This document shows, piece after piece, positions 45,480-54,300 of a stretch of DNA of 64,000 nt (position 1 is the first letter of the stretch; the number at the start of each line of letters is the position of its first letter). The translations under genes and the position numbers were made by a program. The notes beneath the pieces are model-generated. The model was not told where the DNA came from, made no database searches, and saw only the letters and a program-made list of their open reading frames with translations. The stretch covers positions 7,861,723 to 7,925,722 of the forward strand of contig NC_057866.1 of the NCBI RefSeq assembly GCF_019393635.1, written 5' to 3'. Source of the stretch: Dromiciops gliroides (taxonomy: Eukaryota; Chordata; Mammalia; Microbiotheria; Microbiotheriidae).

Positions 45480-46205
45480 TTCCTGTGACTTCTAACTCCT
45501 CACGTTTAAAGGAACAGCTCTTAGTTGCACAGCCAACCTGCGGTAGACCAAGGTAGCTCTAAAGTGACCAAGGTTGGTTCCACCTCACCTTGAGGTTGGA
45601 ACACACACTTCCTTCCCCTCAGCGGTGAGAAGGCACACACCAGATGTAGACACTACGGTCTGGCTCAGTCTCTCTCTCTATACATTTACATATATACACA
45701 TACATAGTTATGTTACAACAGCTGTTTACATATAAACTTATACTTCTAAATTTTATAAGTTTATTTACATATATGTATATAGAAATAGCTGCTGTAAAGA
45801 ATGTTCCTAGTTTCAGCAATGATGCAGAAGAACAACAGTCATCATTGAGTTCAAGAGGAGCTGAGGCAAAGTAACTAATAGACAGGGCCCAAATGAAGTC
45901 ATACTTCTTCATTATCCACCAAGATCCAGGAAAGACGATGGTGACGAGTCGATTTATACAAATAAAATGGAATAACTTAGAAGACTTTCTTGTTGTTGTT
46001 AGAAAAACTAATTAAAATATATGTCCCTTTTCCAGATAACTGGCTGTGTTATCGGTTAGGAATATGTGAATTATAACTTGTCCTATTGATTCAGCCATTT
46101 TGATAAATTATAAATAGTTTGGAAAGCGAAAAAAACCAGTTGCTGTGACTATGCAATACCAGGAGAAAGGTGGAGAAGTACTTGATGCCTTGATAAAACA
46201 TATTT
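45480..46205. other. AT-rich intergenic DNA with an imperfect hairpin
   Basis: Nothing coding. An imperfect inverted repeat with arms 45713-45742 and 45754-45797 has ttac-a-cagctg outer ends and ataaacttata/tataagtttat next to the loop. The rest is unassigned AT-rich sequence. Confidence 0.5.
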
Positions 46206-46221
46206 TAAGAATAAATGGATA

Positions 46222-46371
46222 GGGGCGGCTAGGTGGCGCAGTGGATAGAGCACCGGCCCTGGAGTCAGGAGGACCTGAATTCAAATCCGGCCCCACACAC
46301 TTAACACTTACTAGCTGTGTGACCCTGGGCAAGTCACTTAACCCCAATTGCCTCACTAAAAAAAAAAAAAA
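46222..46371 (+). mobile_element. tRNA-derived marsupial SINE, first of a stack of three
   Basis: Full copy preceded by aagaataaatggata at 46207-46221 and followed by the same string at 46372. Confidence 0.93.
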
Positions 46372-46380
46372 AAGAATAAA

Positions 46381-46512
46381 TGGATAGAGCACCGGCCCTG
46401 GATTCAGGAGGACCCGAGTTCAAATCCAGCCTCCGACACTTGACACTAGCTGTGTGACCCTGGGCAAGTCACTTAATCCTCACTGCCCTGCAAAAAAACA
46501 AAACAAACAAAA
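46381..46512 (+). mobile_element. 5'-truncated SINE, second of the stack
   Basis: Starts inside the head at tggatagagcacc, where the target string aataaatggatag overlaps the SINE's own gtggatag. Variant with gacactagctg. Followed by aagaataaatgga at 46513. Confidence 0.88.
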
Positions 46513-46525
46513 AAGAATAAATGGA

Positions 46526-46670
46526 GGGGCAGTTAGGTGGCACAGTGGATAAAGCACTGGCCCTGGATTCAGGAGGACCTGAGTTCAAATCCAGCCTCAG
46601 ACACTTAACACTAGCTGTGTGACCCTGGGCAAGTCACTTAACCCTCATTGTCCCTCCCACCCCACCCCCA
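46526..46670 (+). mobile_element. tRNA-derived marsupial SINE, third of the stack
   Basis: Full-length head, the same four-base deletion variant, and a C-rich instead of A-rich end. Followed by the fourth copy of the target string (aatgaataaatgga). Confidence 0.92.
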
Positions 46671-46919
46671 AATGAATAAATGGAGGTTATTATTCACAGT
46701 GTTAGTCCTGTCCCCAACTGGACCATGGTTTCCCCAAGGATCATGATTTCATGGCAGTGGGTTCTCCATTTAGGAGGGAGGCTGACAGCTCTTTGAGAAC
46801 TAGATGATGTACCTCCAACCTCTGCTGTGACCACAAAGTGACAGGATTCTCTGCCCTTGGGCGAGCCAGTACTCAGTTGACAGACATCTCCACCTTGCTA
46901 GAACTTGAAACCTACTGGC

Positions 46920-47110
46920 CTGTGAGATCATAGACCAAGAGCTTGGAAGGGCCCTCAGAGGTCAAATCCGACACCGTTTTACAGAAAAGGAAACTGAGGC
47001 GTGAGGAGGTGCAGTGGCTCACCTGAAGTCACACAAGTAGCTAATGTCAGAACCAGAATTTGAACACAGGATCTATGCCTACAGAGATTGGGCTCTTTGC
47101 ATTGTGCTGT
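46920..47110 (-). repeat. MIR3/THER-type element
   Basis: gcttggaagggccctcagagg, aaaggaaactgaggcgtgag and agaaccagaatttgaacaca in order, in the reverse orientation of the MIR core. Confidence 0.7.
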
Positions 47111-47236
47111 GTGCACAATCAATTTGGGGGCAATTGTAAAGAAAGGCTTTGACGGAGTTTTCTGTGAAACAGAGTCCAATCCAATAATATTATGGTAAAG
47201 AAAAACAACCATGAAAGACTTAAGAATGCTAATCAA

Positions 47237-47388
47237 GGGGTGGCTAGGTGGCGCAGTGGATAGAGCACCGGCCCTGGAGTCAGGAGTACCTGAGTTCAAA
47301 TCCGGCCTCAGACACTTAACACTTACTAGCTGTGTGACCCTGGGCAAGTCACTTAACCCCAATTGCCTCACTAAAAAAAAAAAAAAAA
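47237..47388 (+). mobile_element. tRNA-derived marsupial SINE
   Basis: Full copy with an uninterrupted A18 tail and perfect 15-bp flanking repeats aagaatgctaatcaa: among the youngest-looking copies here. Confidence 0.95.
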
Positions 47389-47483
47389 AAGAATGCTAAT
47401 CAAAGTGATGGCCATGCATGTCTGCAGAGGACTCACAATGAAACATGTTACCTGCCTACTGGATTCAAGGTGCTGACCTAGAA

Positions 47484-47633
47484 TTTTTTTTGGGGGGGGG
47501 GTGCAGGGAAATGAAGGTTAGGTGACTTGCCCAGGGTCACACAGCTAGTAAGTGTCAAGTGTGTGAGGCCAGATTTAAACTCAGGTTCCTTCTGAATCCA
47601 GGGCTGGTGCTCTACTACGCCACCTAGCTGCCC
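47484..47633 (-). mobile_element. tRNA-derived marsupial SINE
   Basis: Minus-strand copy with a T8G10 tail region and several differences from the consensus; older than its neighbour. Confidence 0.88.
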
Positions 47634-47878
47634 GATATACTTGACTATGCATATGTATTATTTTGCCATTTTTTTTAAATGAGGGGCATAGTAAATGTTT
47701 CCTTACTCTGAGGATGTGGGAGCAAGAGAAAATTAATGCTTTTTAATTGACAAAAAGGAAAAATAAAATAAGAGATACGTTTAATAAAATAAAATGCCCT
47801 GAAGAGAACAGAAAAAAGTTGAAAAAGAAGCACAGACCAGCCTTTGAGAGTGAAGCACAGAATGTGTTATGCACTTTT

Positions 47879-47921
47879 GTTCTTTTCTTTTCTTTTCTTT
47901 TCTTTTCTTTTCTTTTCTTTT
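47879..47921. repeat. (TTTTC)n microsatellite
   Basis: About eight uninterrupted pentamers. Confidence 0.95.
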
Positions 47922-47999
47922 TAGAAAATATCACTGGTTTATTATTATGTACTTTTGGGGAAAAAGCAAGTGGTATGGGTTAGAAATTGTCGGTCCATT

Positions 48000-48240
48000 A
48001 CTAAGCATTTATTAAGTGCCTACTGTGTGCTAGGCACTGTGCTACACTCTGGGGATACAGAAAGAGGCAAAAGACAGTTCCCACCCTGAAGGAGCTCCTA
48101 GTCTAATGGGAGAGGAAACAAGTGAGCAGAAATGCACAAACAAGCTCTACACTGGACAAATAGGAAATGACTCACAAAGGGAAGGCACTAGATAAGAGGG
48201 GCAGGGGAAGGCCAGCCAAAGAGAGGATTCTCGGTTTCAT
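48000..48240 (-). repeat. LINE-2 3' fragment
   Basis: Well-preserved reversed L2 tail: atttattaagtgcctactgtg, ctaggcactgtgctac, gaaggagctcctagtctaat. Confidence 0.75.
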
Positions 48241-48471
48241 ATGCAATCCTCTTTTCTAGTCTCCTTTGTGTATGGAAATGCTCAATTTGGGGGGTTTGCC
48301 AAACTAGGATGTCTTTTAAAAACCCATGGGCTACATAATCAAGGAGAAACTTGGAAAAATATAGACTATCAAAGGTAGCTTAATGTGATAAAAGCATGGT
48401 GTCATGATAAAGAATAAAAGGATGTGTCAAAATCTTATGAATGTAATACCAAACAATAGAAAACAAGTATA

Positions 48472-48635
48472 GGGGGCGGTTAGGTGGTGCAGTGGATAAA
48501 GCACTGGTCCTGGATTCTGGAGAACCTGAGTTCAAATCTGGCCTCAGACACTTGACACTTCTAGCTGTGTGACCCTGGGCAAGTCACTTAACCCTCATTG
48601 CCCTACCAAAAAATACAATACAATAAAATAAATAA
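48472..48635 (+). mobile_element. tRNA-derived marsupial SINE
   Basis: Full copy flanked by aatagaaaacaagt direct repeats. Confidence 0.92.
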
Positions 48636-48774
48636 ATAGAAAACAAGTGACTGCAACATAAACACATGCTGTATGTTAAAGTTTTTTTTTAATGTAAAAA
48701 GTCGTGAGGCTTATGGCATGGGTTAATAAATTTAATTATTTTGCTTTCTTGCAAGTATTTTGAATGCCAGAGAA

Positions 48775-49028
48775 GGTGGGCAGCTCAGTGGATAGAGTAC
48801 CAGACCTGCATTTAGGAAGACTCATCTTCTTGAGTTAAAATCTGGCCTCAGACACTTCCTAGCTGTGTGACCCTGGGCAAGTCACTTCATCCTGTTTGCT
48901 TCCTTTTCCTCATCTGTAAAATGAGCAGGAGAAGGAAATAGCAAACCACTCCAGGATCTTTGCCAAGAAAACCCCAAATGGGGTGACAGAGAGTCAGACA
49001 CAACTGAAAATGGCCAAACAACAACAAA
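48775..49028 (+). mobile_element. long CORE-SINE with RTE-type tail
   Basis: Shares the tRNA head and CORE with the short SINEs but continues with ggagaaggaaatagcaaacc and ends agtcagacacaactgaaaat...acaacaac. That end is like RTE/BovB LINE tails, so it was probably moved by an RTE enzyme and not by LINE-1. Confidence 0.85.
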
Positions 49029-49109
49029 TTTTAAACCCCATCATAGATTCTAACGGGGAAGAAGCCAAAACACTATAGGATCGGTGCACTAGGTAAAACA
49101 AGACTTGAG

Positions 49110-49375
49110 AATCTCGTGATAGATGATCAATAAAGCATTTATTAAGCACTTACTATATGAAGGCACAGTGCTGAGAGACCTGGGTTTGAATCCTTGTTCT
49201 AACATTTACAGGTTGTGTGACCCAGGGTAAGTCCCTTTCTCTTTCTGGGATTCACTTTTACCACCCAGAATTGTTGTGAGGATCAAATGAGATAACATGA
49301 AAAATGCTTTGCAAACCTTCAAGTGCTAGGTAGGTTTCAATTATTACTTATGCTTCCCACTTTACAGGGATGTTG
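49110..49375 (+). repeat. MIR-type fragment with a short reversed L2 tail
   Basis: Reversed L2 tail at 49130-49175 (aaagcatttattaagcactt), then MIR pieces (ggttgtgtgacccagggtaa, attgttgtgaggatcaaatg). Confidence 0.6.
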
Positions 49376-49399
49376 CCAGCAAAGCTTTTTGGTAGCAAC

Positions 49400-49896
49400 T
49401 GTGATGTTTAAAATCTATATTGTGGTCGCCTTAAATTAGAAGCTTCAGCACCAGTCTTTGGGCATTATACATTTATTAAAGCATACAGGTATTCACAAGG
49501 AGTTCAGAAAGTTAAGAAAAGGTCTATCTAGCCTAGAGTTCCGGCCTGGTTGGGTTCTTCCTCAAGTCCTCTTCCATGAGCCTGCTTCAATCAGGAACTC
49601 TCCAGCAAGCTGATTGTGGAAGCTTTTTATAGGTCTGGAGGCGGTCCTTACACACTGCTTTAAGCTGATTGGTTGGCATCATCCAGATCCATTGGTTTTG
49701 AAGGTGTTCTCAAGTTGAGTTCACAGTCTAGCTTCTGAGAACAATACCTTCTTAAGGGATAGCCAGGTGTGATTACAATCCAATTAACTTGAAGTAGGCT
49801 TAATCAGCAGTCAATCACTCTCACTTGATTCAATCAGTCTAGATTAATCTCCAGGTAGGTCTTTGAGTATCTGCTAAATCTCATTATTTCATCACA
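49400..49896 (-). mobile_element. solo LTR of an endogenous retrovirus, 497 bp
   Basis: On the minus strand it begins TGTGATG and ends CATCACA, so the termini are TG...CA with a 7-bp inverted match. A four-base direct repeat CAAC flanks it (49396-49399 and 49897-49900), which suggests a class I (gammaretrovirus-like) element. A TATA-type box (cctataaaaagc) and a downstream AATAAA lie in the positions expected of U3 and R. No internal gag, pol or env region is present: it is a fossil left by LTR-LTR recombination. Confidence 0.85.
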
Positions 49897-50169
49897 CAAC
49901 CACGAAGAATCTGGAGTCCAAGGGCTTGGGTTCAAATCCCAAAACAGATAGCTCAGTTGTCTCCTGGAATCTTGGACTTCGAGCTCTTCAGGCTTCAGTT
50001 TCTTCTTCTTTAAGTGTGTGTGTGTGTGTATGAGGGGGAGGCTAAGTCAGATGACATCTAAGGTCTCTTAAAGGTCTTAAAATCATGATCTTATGATTTT
50101 GGACTTCATCCGGACTAAGCTCTCGTTTTAAAGATGAGGCCAAGACCTATAAAAGGGTAAAGTTACTCT

Positions 50170-50500
50170 GACTGAACGAATAAAAATGTATTTATTAAGC
50201 ACTTACAGTGTACCAGGCATTGTCCTAAGCACTGAGGATAGAAATACAAGAAAACAAGACAGCCTCTGCCCTCAAGAAACTAAAAGGGAAAAACAACATG
50301 AATTTCTAGAATTGGAAAGGGGAGGAAAGGGGGGGGAGGGAAAAGCAATGGCATAGCAGAGAGATGGATAGAAAGTGGTGAGCTGGGCCTTTGACAAGGC
50401 CTAGATCAAGTGCACATTCACCAGCCACATGAGGTAGAAGTCCATATTTCAGGAGGAGGAGGCTGGAGCTGCAGGGGATGGGTATGAAGATGGAAGGAAA
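50170..50500 (-). repeat. LINE-2 fragment
   Basis: Reversed L2 tail (tgtatttattaagcacttac, ccaggcattgtcctaagcac) followed by eroded sequence. Confidence 0.65.
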
Positions 50501-50999
50501 ATGGTGGGGACTCTACTAAGAGAGCTCACTAGATCTGAAGGCAGAGGTCGTAGATTTGAGTCCAGGCTCTGCCACTTATTACTTGTGGGACATTCCTCAA
50601 GTCAGTCTCCTTCTCTGTGACTCAAATGCCCACTAAGATAATTTCCAGTTATTATTGTTGTTGTTGTTAATAACAGTTGTTAAGAGGAGGCAGAGTGAGC
50701 TAGTGTATAAAGAAGGCAGAAAGCCTTGGGTTTAAGTCCTCTGTTCAGGACTTAATTTGGTTGTGCGTCCCTGGGCGAGTGACTTAGCTTCTCTGGTAAG
50801 TCTCTAAGAATCTAAGTTGCAGAGGTGTTGTCTTGCATTGGTAAAAAGGAGTTTCATCCTCTGGACATGTCCTCTGCTGTTGAAATCCCCGGCCAGACAG
50901 GCCCTATTCCCAACAGTGATAATAATAATACAGCTGACATTTCCACAAAGCTCCTCACACAGGTCCTTACCTCATTTACTCCTCACAGAGGACGCTACT

Positions 51000-51560
51000 G
51001 CGCCCAAGGGCTGTGAGGTAGTCCTGGCTAGCTCTGGGCCCTTCGGTCTGGAGCTAACCCTCCAGTCCACACGGGGCGCTGCAGCAGCTCCATTCTGGAG
51101 GGGACCCGTGGGTCTGCTCAGGGATGCGCCGCCGCCGCTTCCTGCTCCTCCTTCCCGGCCTCTGAGGAGACTCTGGCTGGCCGCTCCTCGAAGCCGGGCT
51201 CCCTGGCCCAGCCTAGTCCAAGTACTGGCTCCCCAGCACCTCAGCGGGGCTGCTATGGTAACGAAGCGGGCTCCCTTTGCGCCTGCGCCTTCCCCGAGGA
51301 TCGGGAGTATGCTGGGAAATGAAGTTCGTGGGACTGTCCGCCGTGAGGTTCTGACACAAGATGGCGCTCACGAGCTTTGAAAGGCGCGGGAGTCAAAGGC
51401 GGGTTCGGGGGCGGGGCTCGCTGGAGCTCAACCCCTGGTGAGCGGAGCTTCGGGCTAGTTGCAGTCCAGAAGAGGCAAGGCGGCCACGGGGCGGAGTGAA
51501 GTGACTGGTCATTGGGGGTTATGAGGCCCAATTACGAGACAAACGCATCATTGTCCTCAT
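51000..51560 (+). promoter_or_regulatory. orphan CpG island with housekeeping promoter motifs
   Basis: A CpG-rich island stands alone between the LTR/L2-filled desert and the SSH3 3' end. In order it holds an RFX-type half site tgctatggtaacgaag (51251-51266), an NRF1-type tgcgcctgcgcc (51278-51289), a ZNF143-type tatgctgggaaatgaag (51308-51324) and a YY1-type caagatggcgctc ending at 51367. A GC box gggggcgggg lies at 51408-51417. The YY1 site overlaps an ATG at 51361 that opens 25 codons to a donor (ctg|gtgagc at 51438). No known gene of this neighbourhood starts here. Confidence 0.7.
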
Positions 51561-51589
51561 TTAAAGGGGGACGGGGGGAGAGAAACTGA

Positions 51590-53145
51590 GGCCCGGAGAA
51601 GTTAGTGACGCGCCCGGAGGCACGGAGTTGTCCTAAGGAACACCATTTATGAACGGTGCATTATTATCTCAATTTTACAGAAGGGGAAACTGAGGCTCTG
51701 GAGAACTGGCTTGCCTGGCCTCCTGGCTCCTAATCTCATGCTCCCCCCACCCTCACCGGTGCCTCCCACCTCCAGTGTGCAGAAAGGTCAACTGAGGGTG
51801 GATAGCAGGACTTACGCTATTATCGCTGGGAGCTGTCCCGGAGTGGAGTGGACCGCCATGGGGTCCTTGGAATGCCTGCTCTGGTGGTCAGCATTTGTCC
51901 GTGTGAGTTGGCCTATTGGCTCACGAAGGTCCCTGCAAGTCAGTTCTCTCCTAGGGTCTGATGGGCAGTGAAGGGTTAATTAGAGAACTCTGTGGCCGAG
52001 CCAGCTCAGAATAACTCCCACTAATATCTGCTTTCCTTATACTGCAGGCAGAGAATAGTACAAATAGACCCATTTCACAGGGCACGAAACTGAGACTCTG
52101 TGAGGTTAAGGGACTATCCTCCCTTCGAAGGAAAGGCAGTGTCCAAAGCAGGGGCTCAAAGGCCAGTTTTTCAGCCCCCAGTCCAATGATTTTTCGAGGC
52201 TTTTCTACATCAGGCCTTAAACCCTTGAGTCTGTCTCCTGCAATGCCTGTTCCTGGTGTGGAGGGGAGCGTGAGCTTTACCAGGTTGCTGGGGCTTGGTG
52301 GGGTTCAAAAATGTGCCCAATCGGGGGGAGGGGGGACCACGGATTATATCAAGGCACTTTGGCAGTATAGAACTGGATAATTGGGGTGAAAGGTCTTTAG
52401 GAAGTACTCTACAAATGCAAGTTCAGGTGATCCTAGATCCAGAGCTTCATGGGGCATCAGAGGCCCCCTAGGCCAATCCCCTCATCCTACAGGGGAAACT
52501 GAGGCCCAAAGAGTTGAAGTGATTTGTTCAAATCCCATCAGGATCTGAATCCAGACCCTCTGATTCCCCGTACAACCATAGCTCATTCCATTGTATCCAG
52601 CTGCCTTGTTAAAACCCGTGAGCTGTTACTATTATTGCTTGTAATCATTAACCAGAAGAGTCTATGTGCCTTGTAAAATCTCATACAGATTGGCATAGTC
52701 TAATTCTGATAAGGGAGAATTTGAAGAGCTACAGGCTGTGCTTAAAAGAACCACCAGTTTCAATGTGCATTTCTCCTGAAAGCTCAAGAGGAGGGATCCT
52801 GTTAGAGGGGAGGTTTTCAGGCCTTCTGGGACCCTCAGGCAAGTTGCTTAGCCTTTGAGGAGCCTCAGTTTCCTCAGGTAAACAGGATCATGGACCTAGA
52901 GCTGGAAGAAACCCCTCATTTTACAGATGGGGAAACTGAGGCTCAGAAAGGGGAAGAAGTAGATTTCCCAAAGTGTCACCCAGAGGAGTAACCAGATTTG
53001 AACCCAGGTCCTCTGACCCCAAATCCAGGCTCTTCCCACTGAAGCACACTGTTGGTTTCAAAGACCCTTTTGACTAAGATGCTATCCCCGTCCTGAAGGA
53101 AGGAAAGAGAATACCGGCCTCCGAGTCTGTCATCCCACTCTCAGC
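51590..53145. other. intergenic with MIR3-type copies
   Basis: MIR/MIR3-like pieces, minus orientation, near 51570-51700, 52030-52120, 52440-52600 and 52890-53050, each with gggaaactgaggc. Between them, at 51776-51902, is a stretch with an acceptor-like cctcccacctccag and a donor gtgagt that could be an exon of the orphan promoter (see findings). Confidence 0.5.
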
Positions 53146-53149
53146 CCTG

Positions 53150-53315
53150 ATCCCTTTATCTGTATTGGCTATTTCCCAATCTGTATGTGGTTTTCCCCCC
53201 AGTAGCGTAAAAGCTCTTAGAGGGCAGGGCCTGCTATTTTTTTGGTTTTGTGTCCTCCCTGAATCTGGCATCATGCCTGGTACACAGTAAGCACTTAATA
53301 AATGCTTGCCAAATG
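53150..53315 (+). repeat. LINE-2 3' tail
   Basis: agctcttagagggcagggcc, catgcctggtacacagtaag and cacttaataaatgcttgcc in order. Confidence 0.75.
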
Positions 53316-53467
53316 AGTGGATGAAGCCAGTAAAGATGCAAGTGGAGACCAGGAGGCAAGAAAACCCAAACCAACCATCCAAAAAACTAAGACTGATAAA
53401 GCCAACTTAAGCACTTGAGTATGAAACTTTATATCATAAAATGGAAAATGATTTAATATGAAACTTT

Positions 53468-53473
53468 TTTATT
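53468..53473 (-). terminator. SSH3: candidate polyadenylation signal of SSH3
   Basis: TTTATT on + is AATAAA on the minus strand, 828 nt beyond the SSH3 stop codon. It is the first such signal I see downstream; the 3' UTR would include the CA repeat at 53549. Confidence 0.45.
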
Positions 53474-53546
53474 CCTAAATAAAAAGCCATAGAATTAAAA
53501 GACCATAGAAAATACTGGCTAGCTAATGAGGAATGGAGGAGGGGAG

Positions 53547-53548
<2 letters not shown>

Positions 53549-53591
<43 letters not shown>
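53549..53591. repeat. (GT)21 microsatellite
   Basis: Uninterrupted GT on the + strand, that is (CA)n in the sense of SSH3, probably in its 3' UTR. Confidence 0.95.
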
Positions 53592-53592
<1 letters not shown>

Positions 53593-54300
53593 AAGCTGCT
53601 CTGGCCTTGGCCCACGGTCTGGTGACCCAAGTCACAGCAGCCCAGAGGGGCTGGGGAGGCTAGGCTGGAGGGTGCAGGAGACAGCAATCCCAAACCCAGT
53701 CGGCCTTGGTAGACTTCTCCTTCTGACCTTGAACTACCTGCCCCTCCAAAGATGAAGAGTCCACAAAAAGAGACTCGAGTCAGTTGTGAAAGGCGGGCCT
53801 GAGGCTGACAGCAGCAGCTGGCCTGTGACTCAGCCCTTGGTCCCCCAGGATACCCGCCCTGAAATGCTCCAGCCAGTAAGGACACAAATTGTCCTGTGTC
53901 CTTTGGGGACTAGGGGATGAGGCCCCTGACCCTCTGAGATTCTGGCAGATAACCCTGGCTAAACTCTGGGGAGCCACAGAGAGGAGAGGGGGTGGCCTAC
54001 TCCCCTTGGAAAGGAGGGAAAGACATGACTAGAGGCTTGGGGCACAGCAGGGAGTCTTAGGCCAAGGTCGGACCTTCATGGGATGAACTGAAAGCTGACA
54101 AAAATAGTCCCGTATGCTCTGTCCTGGCCCCCCTTCCCCTAGATGAACAGTGGAGAGGAGCATGAGGTCCTGGCCCTGGGGGAGATGTCAGTGTGCTGTC
54201 GGTGGCAGTCAGAGGGCTGTGGAACAGGGACAAAGGAGGTGAGGTGTGTGGGGGGTGAGGTCCCTCTGGTTGGTGACCTCGTCCTAGTGTCTAGAAGGGT

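Noticed and set aside
50817-51380. 187-codon + frame over the orphan CpG island
   Set aside because: It begins in MIR/L2-like sequence and crosses into the island; GC content explains its length. Only the separate ATG at 51361 in another frame has splice-site support.
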